NCBI RefSeq assembly: GCF_029931775.1
Contig: NC_079325.1
Location: 39,534,673 to 39,598,672 of the forward strand
DNA from: Euleptes europaea
Lineage: Eukaryota > Chordata > Lepidosauria > Squamata > Sphaerodactylidae
Direction: 5' to 3'
Length of the DNA: 64,000 nt
In this document: piece after piece, positions 10,241 to 21,300 of the stretch
How positions within the stretch are numbered: the first letter of the stretch is position 1
Layout of the letters: each line of letters begins with the position of its first letter
Program-made: the position numbers and the translations under genes
Notes under the pieces: generated by a model
What the model saw: the letters and a program-made list of their open reading frames with translations, nothing else
Told to the model about the DNA's origin: nothing
The model's database searches: none

Positions 10241-10442
10241 ACCTTGCTGCAGACATTCTTAAGACAGCTATCCTAAAGACGCAATAAAACCACACTATTG
10301 TAAACTTTTCAATGCACTTTTGATTAGCAGTACATTTGGCCATAAATATGAGGCCCCTGGGTCTTGAGCATACTGGACAAATACGTCAAGTCACGTTTTT
10401 ATCCTACCGTTCCTCTAAGGAACTCCTGTTGTGACCCAAAAT

Positions 10443-10760
10443 TGTCTATAGAGTCCAATGAAAGACAGTTGAGTCCAATGAAAGACAATTGAGAGGAGGT
10501 TGATTGAAACTAACAGCTCTTTTATTGATCAAGAATAGAACCGGGTGTGCACCTCTGCACCCCGATGGCAGGCGGGAGATGACACCCCCCCCCCAAGAGG
10601 CAAGTAGTTAGCTTTATAGACTTTAGGCAACTACGTATTATGTTAAAGGTTACTTTACAAACATGTGAGAGTCCATTCTTCATTGTCTTAGCATTAACGA
10701 TACGTTTCACTAGTCAGTTACAGACTGTACTTTCCTTCAGAATAAGAGAGTTCCCTTCAT
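10443..10760 (-). mobile_element. LTR-retroelement LTR fossil, boundaries approximate
   Basis: It shares with the better-defined LTR at 15285-15666 an ATAGAGTCCAATGAA motif, a GAGGAGGTT block and, on the minus strand, an AATAAA-type signal in the expected place (TCAATAAAAGAGC). No internal coding region is attached, so it looks like a solitary, decayed LTR. Its right border is uncertain. Confidence 0.5.
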
Positions 10761-10833
10761 TTGTGAACAGGAAAGGAGGGAGGAAGAACTCCAGCCCGGG
10801 AGAGGGGAGTCTGAACGGGAGATGCTTACATGA

Positions 10834-10851
10834 GTGTGTGTGTGTGTGTGT
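10834..10851 (+). repeat. (TG)n microsatellite
   Basis: Nine TG units. Confidence 0.85.
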
Positions 10852-10949
10852 TCAGGCACTATAGTGGTTTTGGTGCTTGGTGCTTGCGTGTCTGCTTATA
10901 CCCGTGTGCATGTGAATACTAGGGACTATTCACATGCACTTCACTCCGA

Positions 10950-11105
10950 TACATGGTTCTCATCACAATATCCTGGGAGGCAGTTTGTGCTGAAAACGGG
11001 TGACTGGCTCAGGGTTACCCAGTGAGTTTCATGGCTGAACAGGGGGTTTGAACCTGGGCCTTCCCAGTCCTAGGCTGACACTCTGACTGTTGTACCACAC
11101 TGATT
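10950..11105 (-). mobile_element. tRNA-derived SINE, minus strand
   Basis: GGTTACCCAGTGAGTTTCATGG followed by GGGTTTGAACCTGGGCCTTC and TGTACCACACTG is the reversed head (B box then A box) of the common tRNA SINE. Confidence 0.75.
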
Positions 11106-11370
11106 CCCAGTTAAGTTGCCAACATTTGAAACGGCTCCTGTGGCTGATCCTATAATACTATTTTCTCTGCAACAATGTGGAGGTGACAACATCTAATGCC
11201 ATGCCATAAAAAGCTTCACCTCCTAATTTCTAGGTATTAAACCTCTGTTAAAGCCATAGCAGCAGCTTACACTAGTTTTCAGTCCATCTCCCATGAAAGA
11301 GCACTGGGCACACCTAAGATGGCTTCAATCATGAGCACTGCACTGCATACAGGTGTTTTCAAATTCTTAC

Positions 11371-11436
11371 CACCTTGAGAAGGGCTGAGGCTGCCAAGAA
11401 CATCACCACCTTTTCCAGCCAGCCCTTGTTGCTGTC
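11371..11436 (-). other. candidate 66-nt exon (unverified)
   Basis: On the minus strand a pyrimidine-rich acceptor (TTCTGTTGTTAACAG) precedes 22 codons beginning DSNKGWLEKVVMFLAAS, then GTG and a GTAAGA donor. It is phase 0 at both ends and would join in frame to the candidate exon at 12110-12297. No family was recognised and the match may be chance. Confidence 0.2.
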
Positions 11437-12109
11437 CTGTTAACAACAGAAAGGTGAGCAGGAATGGGAAAGCGGTAATGTTTATCTCTGTGCTGCAGAA
11501 ACCTTTTACCTGCGGATAGCTGTGGATCAAACCACTGTTAAAACAGTGGAAGACTGAGAAGCTACTGTATTCATTGCTGCCAGAGATAGAGACTGACAGG
11601 GAGGGGTAGAAAAGGTAGTCAGCGGGGGTGGGTGGGAGGAGAAGGCTGATGAGGAGGAAGAGATAGGCCAAGGGTCTAAAAAGCAAAGGCCAGGTCTAAC
11701 TGTGGTCGGCAGAAATTCCACAGATGAAACACAACCAGTTAAAGCTGCATCCGTTGAAGTTCCACCTGTTACACTGCAGTTAAACACAGATATTCTAGCA
11801 GCAGCAGAAGGAAGGTACTAATGATATCCAGGCAGCCAGAGAGTAGAAGAGGAAACCTGTGGCATAAAACAGAATCCAATGACTGCCACTAACTGAGAAT
11901 ACCATACTCTTACCTTGACCATGGCATATAACCCTCTGCCTCCACTCTGAAACTTAAGAACCAGAAAGAAACAACATCTAAATTTGATTTTTCCCTGCTA
12001 ATACAGCAGCCAGACTAAAGCCAGAGCAATAGGATGGCTGCCAACTTATTAACTGGGTGCTGTAGCTATGTCTCCCCAAGCTACCACATGTGGTTTAGTA
12101 AAGACTCAC

Positions 12110-12297
12110 CAGCACAAGAGTTCCCCGTATCAAGTGAATGTAGCCCCATGGCTTCCTCTTTCTTCCTTCCTCTTCGACTTTCACAGCCAGACCAGTTTTC
12201 CTCCAGGCGTTCAGTGGAATGAACTCTGTAGGTAGGGGCATGCAAATTTCCTCAGAAATGTTCAACAAAAGGCAGGCATATTCCGTCCTTTGCATAT
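12110..12297 (-). other. candidate 188-nt exon (unverified)
   Basis: On the minus strand an acceptor (GTCTTTAGAATAG) opens a frame of 62 codons (start MQRTEYACLLLNISEE, end WGYIHLIRGTLVL) closed by a strong GTGAGT donor at phase 0. The composition looks more protein-like than neighbouring frames, but I cannot name a family. It could be an unrecognised gene, a decayed one, or chance. Confidence 0.22.
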
Positions 12298-12566
12298 CTA
12301 TTCTAAAGACCAGGAAAAATATATTGCAGCAAACTCAAATACATGCATATGAAGACAGCCTTGCAAAACTATGACAGGATAGCTATGTAAACAACTATTG
12401 CATCCGAGTGACTAAATGTAAGTTTTCTTTTTAGTAACAGGTACCTTGAGAGGTATGGATAGGCCTGTCATCCCCAAGGCAAAGTTTTTAAGTATCTGCT
12501 CATGAGGCACAAATCAGCGGAGCATCCTGCAACATGGAAATGCAGACAGTGGTAGAAGCATCACAA

Positions 12567-12735
12567 GGGTTGCCAGCTCCGGGGTTGGGAAATACCTGGA
12601 GATTCTGGGGGTGGAGTCTGAGGAGGGGGGTGTTTGGAGAGGGGAGGGACTTCAATGCCAGAGTCCAATTGCCAAAGCGGCCATTTTCTCCAGGTGAACT
12701 GAGCGGGAGATCGCCAGCCACCACCTGGAGGTTGT
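12567..12735 (+). mobile_element. hAT-like MITE, diverged
   Basis: GGGTTGCCAGCTCCGGGGTT, CTTCAATGCCAGAGTCCAAT and CCACCTGGAGGTTG are the family blocks. The far terminus is degraded. Confidence 0.75.
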
Positions 12736-13359
12736 AGTCAAAGACGGCTACTAGTGCTACTTGGAAGTTTTGGCAATTCAAAATAAAAGCACCAGCAAAA
12801 TTACACACATAGGTAACAATAATGCAATTGCTTTTAAAAAATATATATTCATTCAACTGTGATTCTGATTCACACAAACAAATTGAGCAATCAACTCAGT
12901 AGTAGTTTACAATCGGTCTAGTAATGACCCAGTACGGAGACGCTAGGCGTTAAGAAATAAATAAATAAATTAGTAGTAGGTAGATTGCTCAGTACATAAG
13001 AGTTCATACACATAAAGTGCAAATGCAATAAATTAGGCAGCGGAGACCGGACGTGTAGCAATGGAAATCCGGTATAATTCCATTTCAACCTCCACCTGGA
13101 GGTTGGCAAGCCTAAAGTACACGTGCATGCAGCTGGCTCGAGGTCACCCAGTCTACTTCATGGTAGGGTTGCCAGGTCCCTCTTCGCCACCAGCGGGAGG
13201 TTTCTGGAGCGGAGCCTGAGGAGGGCTGGGTTTGGGGAGGGGAGGGACTTCAATGCCATAGAGTCCAATGGCCAAAGCGGCCATTTTCTCCGGGTGAATT
13301 GATCTCTATCGGCTGGAGATCAGTTGTAGTAGCAGATCTCCAGCTAGTACCTGGAGGTT

Positions 13360-13907
13360 TAGCAAACCACAAAAAAGAAGAGCACTCCTGCGCTATTACC
13401 ACAAGGTTTGGAAATCAGCACAGAGATAACTGTATGAAGCGGACACATAAGTAACGTGTTTAAACATATATTCAACCAAAGTGCAGTGATACACACAAGA
13501 AACACATACAACTATGTACACAAATATACAATACTTATTCTAATGCAGTCTTTGTGCATCCTACGGGAACCAGCTAACTTGAATGCATGATATATAACAC
13601 TGTAAGATTGAATGAATTGGGGCTGAAGAAATTTTCTTGAAACAGCCGTCCCCCAGCCATTGCCTTCTTTTGAAGATTTAAGAGTACCTTATGGACCTTT
13701 TAAAGAGTACCTTATGGACCTTTTAAAGAATTTTTCTACAACTACTGCTATAATAGAAAACCTTTTTGCACAAAGACTGCATTAGAATAAGTATTGTATA
13801 TTTGTGTACATAGTTGTATGTGTTTCTTGTGTATATCACTGCACTTTGGTTGAATATATGTTTAAACACGTTACTTATGTGTCCGCTTCATACAGTTATC
13901 TGTGCTG
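13360..13907. mobile_element. palindromic hammerhead-bearing, probable Penelope-like element
   Basis: It is flanked by the 14-bp duplication AGTACCTGGAGGTT (13346-13359 and 13908-13921). After an unpaired head of 55 nt, the left arm 13415-13558 pairs with the right arm 13767-13908, which ends at the duplication. They differ by one base and a 2-bp indel over about 143 bp. The loop holds a canonical hammerhead core, then a 24-bp unit (GAGTACCTTATGGACCTTTT) present twice in tandem. No protein is encoded. The nearly identical arms suggest a recent event or ongoing correction. Family assignment rests on the hammerhead, duplication length and inverted layout. Confidence 0.65.
13617..13656 (+). ncRNA. 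type-I hammerhead ribozyme motif
   Basis: The conserved core is complete. CTGAAGA (13623-13629) fits CUGANGA. AATTTTCTT can form a 2-bp stem II. GAA (13639-13641) is followed by AC-AGCC-GT, a 2-bp stem III with a 4-nt loop, with C at 13650 as the expected cleavage nucleotide. GGGG (13619-13622) pairs with CCCC (13651-13654), and T-A and T-G extend stem I. Very short stems II and III are typical of minimal hammerheads in Penelope-like elements, which are thought to work as dimers. Activity is inferred only. Confidence 0.6.
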
Positions 13908-14214
13908 AGTACCTGGAGGTTGGCAACCCTACTTCATGGCTGTGTGGAGATTGGCCCCATGAGCCTCCAAGCTTCTAGACCAACCCTCTATTTCAAAATG
14001 GCTGTCAATTGACACCCAGCAAGCATCGACAGCAGGGTGGGGATTTGAACCTGGATCTCCAAGATTCAAATCCAACACTTTGACCACTCCACCACCGTGA
14101 CTCAAGGCTCTTAGTTGTTTTTGCTGCAACAAATTAATATAGCTTCCCTGCTGTCACTTACCATCGTTTCTGACGAACAATGCTACTGTTTGTCACTGTG
14201 ATCCATGCACTTAC

Positions 14215-14290
14215 TTTGGAATAACCTCAACTGAATACAGTGGGACCTACTTCTGAGTAAGCTTGCTTAGATTTGTGCTGTATATCTTTC
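14215..14290 (+). repeat. fragment of a common reptile repeat
   Basis: CAGTGGGACCTACTTCTGAG followed by TAAGCTTGCTTAGATTTGTG resembles the squamate repeat seen more fully at 45700-45780. Confidence 0.5.
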
Positions 14291-14381
14291 ACCAGTTTTT
14301 CACAGGACAAAAATATTTGTCAATGTAAGTCTGCTTTGGGACTTAAAAGGGTGCTGCAGTGGAACAAGAGAGAACTGATAC

Positions 14382-14441
14382 TCCTCAGGCCCTGCCCCAA
14401 AAATCTCCCGCCAGTGACAAAGAGGGACCTGGCAACCCTAG
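14382..14441 (-). mobile_element. hAT-like MITE terminal fragment
   Basis: CTCCTCAGGCCCTGCCCCAA, CTCCCGCCAGTGACAAAGAG and GACCTGGCAACCCTA form the last 60 bases of the family. Confidence 0.8.
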
Positions 14442-15279
14442 CTTCGGTACTGGGCTGGGGTGAGTGTATGGAGAAGTGGGGGCGGTATTGCCCAGGTAAA
14501 GGGAGGCAGGCAGCAGCGGGAGAGCGGGAGGGCAGTGGTAGATCTACTATGAAAGCAATGAAGCTTAAGCTTCAGGGCCCTGAAGCAACTTTTTTTTTTA
14601 ATGAGTGAATTTTTCAACAAAATCAATTGAGTTTTTTTAAGTGTTTGTTATTTTAAAAAGGCTATTTTAGTGATAGAATCATAAGCCAGTGGGTTGAAGT
14701 ACTTAATACTGACCTTAGAATATGCTCTAATACCCATTTCATATGGCCTCAAAATGGCCCTGTAACTGGTCAAGTTTCAAAATTTTCTTGGGGGCTTGCA
14801 GCGCCCAAACCCCCAGCTCGCTGAGAATCTATTCTCAGCCTACATTTTGGCAGCTGGATCCTCAAATCATTTGTTGGTGTAAGGCTTAATAGTTCTATAG
14901 CTCAGCCCTTAGGGTAGAGCCAATCGGAACCATAAAAAGACATCTGAATTCTCAATTCAGGCTGCACTCGTCTCGCTTGTACATTTTAACACCAAAAATA
15001 AGATTTTCACCTCTTTATCCTAATGAGCCCGCTCTGATGACCTTCTACCTTCTATTAGAGAATGAGCCAATACATCTGCCATAGAACAATCCCAATGAAG
15101 AAGATAACAGCGGTTACCCAGACCTCGTTGCTGGTTGAGAAGAGCCTCCCATAACAGTTCAAGCTTCAGGGTCCCAAAAATGTAGGTCCGCCATTGCAGG
15201 AAGGGTAGGCAAAGACAAGCTGTGACTGCCGCAGGTGGCAGCTGTGGCTTGTTCTTGCCCAGCCCCATTGGCTGTTGAA
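14442..15279. other. intergenic, no gene recognised
   Basis: It has short frames only. A near-repeat pair (AAGCTTCAGGGCCCTGAAGC at 14569 and AAGCTTCAGGGTCCC near 15160) hints at old repeat content. Confidence 0.35.
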
Positions 15280-15284
15280 GTACC

Positions 15285-15666
15285 TGGCTGTCTCATAGAG
15301 TCCAATGAACAGACAGCAAGGAGGAGGTTAAGTTCAACAGCAAACAGTTCCTTATTTAGCTAAACACAGAGCTGGGTGAGAACCACAGATAAGGCACAGG
15401 GTTACTCACAAAGGAACAAAGCATGGGATAGATCCTTTATACCTTAGGATTGGGGGAAGGTACATTGCCTTACAAGGAAACATTTCATATTACAAAAGAA
15501 CCAATACACATTAGGTATCTACTAGTAGTTAATTAGCATAGCCTATTAGTGCAGCCTGAAGGCGTCACTTAGGAAAGTGCTTGATCTTGTGAGCTAGGAA
15601 ACAGACACTACATTCCTAAGGTTAGAGGTAATTCAAAGACAACTTTCTCTCTACAGGTGAGAGGCA
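15285..15666 (-). mobile_element. solitary LTR fossil with 5-bp duplication
   Basis: A 382-bp unit begins TGGCTGTCTCATAGAGTCC and ends AGGTGAGAGGCA, so it has TG...CA ends. It is bordered by the 5-bp duplication GTACC (15280-15284 and 15667-15671). On the minus strand an AATAA-like signal precedes the presumed transcript end. No internal region is present. It looks like a solo LTR of the same family as 10443-10760. Confidence 0.6.
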
Positions 15667-15819
15667 GTACCAGGCAGAGTATGATTTATTGGCTCAAAGG
15701 CATTTGGATGCCAACTTCCCTAAAGCTTCTATGTGTGTGCATATGAGTACATAGTGTTTTATACCAGCCCTTATATCTGGGCACTACACTGTGGAGGGCT
15801 TATAGCAATGGTGGTGGAA

Positions 15820-16020
15820 GTGCCGTCAAGCCACCGCTGATTTATGGCGACCCCCCTAGGGTTTTCAAGGCAAAAGACTAACAGAGGTAGTTTGCCATTG
15901 CCTTCCTCTGTGTAGCGACCCTGGTATTCCTTGGTGGTCTCTCATCCAAGTACTGACAACCCCGCTTAGATTCAGAGATCTGATGAGATCAGGCTAGCCT
16001 GGGCCACCCAGGTCAGGCAC
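15820..16020 (-). mobile_element. 5S-rRNA-derived SINE, minus strand
   Basis: On the minus strand it carries the 5S-like head (CTAGCCTGATCTCATCAGATC, then TTGGATGAGAGACCACC), the GAGGAAGGCAATGGCAAACTA body and a final GACGGCACTT-type tail. Confidence 0.85.
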
Positions 16021-16609
16021 CTTACAGCAATAGCAGTGCCAGAAAAGGAGGGGGGGATACTGTAGTTCTTTGTTCATGCTTCCCACTTCCCTCTGCTAGG
16101 AGTGCTGGTCCCTGCCTACCAGACTCCATTCCCCCAGCCAGTTGAGCTATAGGCCCCCACCCCCAGCAATTTCCCTACTGATTCTAATGGACAGTCCGCC
16201 CCTGAGGCTACCTCATCCAGGTGATGTTTCAAAGAAAGGGATTTCCCATACACAAAAGCAATGTTTAGAACCCAGCTGCCAAATGTATATGGGAACTTTT
16301 AACATATGCACATTAATAGTTTTGAAGCAGCTGATCAAAACAAAAGTCAAATATTTAACCCACAAAAGAAAAACCACCACCATTAAGCTAATTGATAATG
16401 AAAGGGGGGGAAATAACTTCCTCAGTAATAATTTATCCTTTAAAAAAATTATTTATACAGAGGAAAATGGAAAGAGATATAACCAGCCCATTAACAAGAA
16501 TAACATTGTCAGTGATCAGTGAACACAAAATATCTATATTTGCCTTTATTTCTTTGCAACATGTTCATCTGATGCATCTACAAAGCAGATGACCTTATCT
16601 GAAAAAGTA
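16021..16609. other. intergenic, nothing recognised
   Basis: AT-rich with no gene and no clear repeat. The longest frame (16142-16522) has no family features. Confidence 0.35.
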
Positions 16610-16890
16610 ATTGTATTTATTTATGTAATACCATGTATCATTTACCTTTCTTAAGATGACCCGATTCAGATCACAATTAAAACATTAAAAGTAAATAAAT
16701 AACAATAAAACATATAAAACAAAATAAAAAATATCCTAGTTTAGAAAAACACTCTTCGTAAAAAGTCTTTCCCCTTCTTCCTTCCTACAAAGCCTGCACA
16801 AAGGACAGGAGTTTGGAGGTTTCCCTAACTTGCTCTGGTAACTTGGTCCACCAGGTAGGGGCCACAACCCTCCCTTTTCAGAATTGGAAA
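16610..16890 (-). repeat. LINE-like interspersed repeat (ccaggtggg-type)
   Basis: An A/T-rich track with many AATAAAA steps is followed by GGTAACTTGGTCCACCAGGT and AGGGGCCACAACC. The same order occurs at 46675-47112, so it is a dispersed family. Class uncertain. Confidence 0.45.
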
Positions 16891-16899
16891 GGCCGGTTG

Positions 16900-17690
16900 G
16901 ATCCAACCCTATGTTATTACAGGCTCTGCAGAAAAAGGAAGTGGAAATCAAACAAGCAGCAGTTCCTGTCTGCCAGATTTGACTTGCCAGACCACATTTT
17001 CACAAGAAGAATGAGCATCCCTGCTCTACCCTAGGAATTGAGAGAAAACTCTCTTCTCTCCAGGGATGTGACTGTGCCTCACTGTGAGGAGGTGGGCTCT
17101 GAAACCCTGCTTTCCCCCAGCCTTATCACAGGCTCTGGTTCAGCTGCTGTCTCTTTCTGCAAGCAGAATCTTTGGACTTTAATAGCTGAGGGCGCTGCAG
17201 AAATATTGCTGGAAGGGCTTTTCACGTCATTTCATCTCCGCACCATTAAGAGCTTCACCTAGTTTCTTCATATTAGGCTCAGGAGCTCTACCAGCAACAA
17301 AACAAAAAAACCCCACACAAACAGACCCTAAATTGGAAATCTTGGTCTTTGGATATAACTCAACATGGGACCACCTTCTATGCCCTGTTCACAAGTTCTA
17401 GTAAATGTGTGTAATCCACTGACAGAGTAATTCTTAAATTGCATTTAGTGCATGTACAGCTGTAAAGCCCATGTTTATCCAGGTATCAGTCTCTGGTTTT
17501 CTTCTGCAATGCTACCAAAAGGTACAGATGCTCCGTTGTCTTAATCTGTTGCTTCTCTTGATGGTCAACATCAATTATTATTTTTGAATACTGTTCTATT
17601 TTCTGTCTGTGTGTTTTGAAAACTGTTTTAATCCATGGCTGCTACTGATGGATACTGCTAGTTATTTTGAAATCTTTTTATGTGTTGGTA
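16900..17690. other. intergenic, nothing recognised
   Basis: No supported gene or repeat. Confidence 0.35.
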
Positions 17691-17694
17691 AACT

Positions 17695-17978
17695 AGAGCC
17701 CCATGGCGCAGAGTGCAGTCCAAGCTCTGCTCACGACCTGAGTTCAATCCTGACGGAAGTCGGTTTCAGGTAGCCAGCTCAAGGTTGACTCAGCCTTCCA
17801 TCCTTCCGAGGTCAGTAAAATGAGTACCCAGCTTGCTGGGGGTAAAGGGAAGATGACTGGGGAAGGCACTGGCAAACCACCCCGTAAGCAAAGTCTGCCT
17901 AGGAAACGTCGGGATGTGACATCACCCCCTGGGTCAGGAATGACCCAGTGCTTGCACAGGGGACCTTTACCTTTTTTA
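17695..17978 (+). mobile_element. tRNA-derived SINE (GTCC-tail family)
   Basis: It starts AGCCCCATGGCGCAGAG (A box region), has a GAGTTCAATCC B box, the CTCAAGGTTGACTCAGCC body, and ends GGGGACCTTTACC followed by a T run. It lies just past the 3' end of the zinc-finger gene. Confidence 0.85.
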
Positions 17979-18043
17979 AACTACCTTGTGTGTCGGGGGA
18001 AATTAATTTCCTCAATAAATACATGCTATGTACTTGATGCAAA

Positions 18044-18053
18044 TTTATTTATT
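18044..18053 (-). terminator. polyadenylation signal of the SCAN-ZNF gene
   Basis: On the minus strand AATAAATAAA lies about 260 nt past the stop codon at 18310. It is the first good signal downstream and predicts a short 3' UTR. Confidence 0.55.
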
Positions 18054-18309
18054 GAGCTTAATTTCTGCTTCAACTAATGATGAAGAGCTAGGAAGGCCAC
18101 CTTTCATTACTGCTGCCTGCATACCCTTCAGACATAATTTCACAGACTTGAGGGCTAGAAACTTTTTGGGTTTTTTAAATTGAAATTTGAACCTGATCCT
18201 CAGGTTGCTGAACTTTGCTTGCACAGTAAGATTAAAGAACACACACAGCCCTTGAAGGACACCCAGTCCCAGAACTGCTGATATTTGGGTCCAGGCCACA
18301 CTCCAGGTT

Positions 18310-21300
18310 CTACCGCTTGTGAAGCCGGTGGTGCTGTGCTAGACTAGAGTTCCGTGTGAAGCTTTTCCCACACTCTTTGCACTGAAATGGTTTCACCCCA
18401 GAGTGTCCCCGGCAGTGTCTGTACAGAGCTGAGCACAGGCTGAACCTCTTCCCACACTCCTGACACTGGTATGGTTTCTCCCCTGTGTGGATTCTCTGAT
18501 GTTTGATGAGGTCTGAGCTCTGCCGGAAGCGCATCTCACACTCAGTACACTGGTATCGTTTCTCAGCAGAATGGCTTTTGAGATGCTGGAGAAGGGCTGT
18601 GCTTTCACTGAATCTCCTCCTGCACTTAGGGCACTGATACGGTTTCTCTCCAAGATACATTCTCTTGTCTCTGAGAAGCTCTATCTGCCTGCCAAAGCTC
18701 TTGCCATGCGGTCTAGTTATATTTGATTTTCCTCCTGTGCCCACACCGATGTCCTGAATCTTGCGGTGCCCTGTATCATGATAAGCAGCAGAAATGTTTT
18801 TGTCCGTTGTTGATGGAAGTCTGATTAGATCATTTGCGGTTAGGTCCTGGTTAGCCCACACTCTCCCCTGGTCATGATTCTGCACAAGGTCACCCGCATG
18901 TATTGTTGGTAAGCTGCTTTGTAGTTCCTCTGTCTCACCTTTCAAGGCAGGCTGCAGCCCTTTTTCTCTGGGGATCATTCCAACATCTGTGGGATGAAAA
19001 CAAACTGTGAGGCTCTTCATTTCACTTTTCTGAAAAAGGGCACTCGGGAAATTTGATGGTCATCAGGGGAGGGAAAGGCAATGATTTACACTGGTGGGTG
19101 GGAGGACTTCAAAACCTTCAGATCTTTTGGTTGCTTTGATTTTAGAGGGCATCTAACATGAAATGTCTTAAGAGCCTGGCTATGATATATAGTAAAATGC
19201 TAAATATCACTGCAAGTCATCTGTCAGACATTAAGTACTAAATATCAATATATATGAGTTATCAAATAATATCAGATACCACAAGTCAGATATCAAATTT
19301 CAAGGATGCCAAGCTCCGATGTCAAATATTTGGAGTGTTTGAAAAACAGCTGTAGAAAATTTGACATGAAGAATTGCAGAGCGCACATTTGTTTCAGCTA
19401 GACTTTGGCATGTTTCTGCCACTCCTTTATCTTGAGGGAAGTTGAAGGTCAGCGTCTCCCTCTGACCAGATGTGAAGGCGATACGAGCATGGCATTCTTA
19501 GAATTTCAAGCACCAGGGAGGGAAGGATCCTAATCTGAAGCCGCTCCTGAGAAGTTACAACAAACAAACCTCCAGCCCCTTACCTTGCAAGCTGCTGTCA
19601 GCCTCACTCTCTTGTCCACCTTCCTGGCAGGCAATGTTCTGCCCAGCTCCTGATGCATCTGGCTCTTTCTCATATGCATTTGGGGCCAACTCCTAGAACA
19701 AACAAGGTGTCAGGCCTGAGTGGAGCGGATATTTTGGAGTGGGAGGGGGAAGGATATGCCTTAAACCCACTGCTGGATTTACGTATAAGCTAAACAAGCT
19801 GTAGCTTAGGGCCCCACTCTCTTGGGCCCCCCCAAAAAATTAAAGGGAAAAAAAATGCTGTACATTTCCAAAATATAAGATAAAAAACAAATTAAATAAA
19901 ACCTACATACAGCAACAGTGTTTTGTGTTGTGTAGGCTCCTATGATGTAAGTAATGGGCCCCGCAATTACTTTGATAAAATACATATTTTGTTATGTGCA
20001 AATGGCTTTAGATACCTATTAGGTCCATAAATTACCATATATTCAACACAAAAAACAGCGACAATTTGTTGTTGACAAAGGACAGCTGGACATATAAAGG
20101 GCCCCATTACCTTCAATAGCTTAGGGCCTCATCAAACCTAAATCCGGCCCTGCTTAAACCCAACATTTCTCCCCCCTCACCACTATCTCTACCTAGATTG
20201 TATGTTCCTCAGGGCAGGGCACAGTTTCTTGTGTGTTATTCTATAAAGCGCCATGTGCCCTTCAGGCATAATAGCAGCAACCATTGCTTCTTTGCTGTCC
20301 TTTCCTTCTAGGTAGCAACGGCTGATGTCACAGCTTCCTCAGGCACATAAGCCAACAGCAGACGACTATCTGGCAGGGAAGAGAGGAGGAAGAAGAGGAG
20401 TCATAATTTCCCCCTCTGGTATTGGCAGACCCAATGCCACCTCCCAGACTGATTGATAGTGCAATTGATGTTGCTGTGAAGGGTATTTGCATGGCCCTTG
20501 GCAGCTGCCTAACAATGCCAGCCCACACACCAGTCCTGATCCTTAAGCATTGTGGTCCTGATTACGTCTCCCAAAATCATTCCCATATTAGGACTATTAC
20601 AACCTGGGTCCTCTGTCACGCCTAGAAATACCTCCTGGCATGCCTAGCAACGTCTTAGCAACACAGTTCTTGGCATACCTAGCAACCTCCCCCCTTTTTA
20701 TTTAGGTATTTATTGGCCTAACATTTGGAGAAAGCTTCTGACGAACATTTGCACCTTAGATTATGATTCTGAGATAGTCCAATAAAGAGAATGGGTTGGA
20801 TGCAAAGTTCTGTTGACGGAAGACCCTTGGGTCGACAGAACAGAACTGTTCTGCTTCCCCCCACCCCACTGCAGCCCACTGAACTTCTTGAAACGGCCGC
20901 CTGTCCCCCAGAAGCAGCATTTCAGGGAGATGAGTGAGCTGCAACCCTAAACAATAAGGAGCTGATGGTGGGAAAGGAATGATTGGGAATGTTTGGGATA
21001 TTGGATCCGTACTTGAGCATATTGCTATTGACAAGAACATATATAACAGCAAAGCCAACTCCTGCTTCCCCCTGTCCCACAAACTCTGAGTTGAGGAATC
21101 CAAGCTGAATTAACACAAACATCTCTCAAAGCCTGGTCAAGGACTACGGTTGTTTGGACAAGGATTATGGGTGGTTTTCTAACTTGCCAAAGCATGGACA
21201 GAGCTGCTTTCCTATCTGTCACTTTGGTTCTGTAGCATAAGCAAAGAACTCATGTGACTGAAATTGGTTTCCAGTTCGTTCCCAGTTCCTTATTCACATC

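Larger units (their letters stand above)
13164..13931 (+). mobile_element. hAT-like MITE with 8-bp duplication, interrupted
   Basis: The ends are TAGGGTTGCCAGGTCC and GGTTGGCAACCCTA. The perfect 8-bp duplication CTTCATGG lies at 13156-13163 and 13932-13939. Removing the insertion at 13360-13907 with one copy of its 14-bp duplication restores a standard MITE of about 206 bp. Confidence 0.9.
13115..14110 (-). mobile_element. tRNA-derived SINE (minus) split by nested insertions
   Basis: The reversed SINE body GAGGTCACCCAGTCTACTTCATGG stops at 13163. The continuation CTTCATGGCTGTGTGGAGATTGG restarts at 13932, followed by GGATTTGAACCTGGATCTCC and a reversed A-box region. The gap is filled by a MITE that holds a palindromic element. 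Confidence 0.6.
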
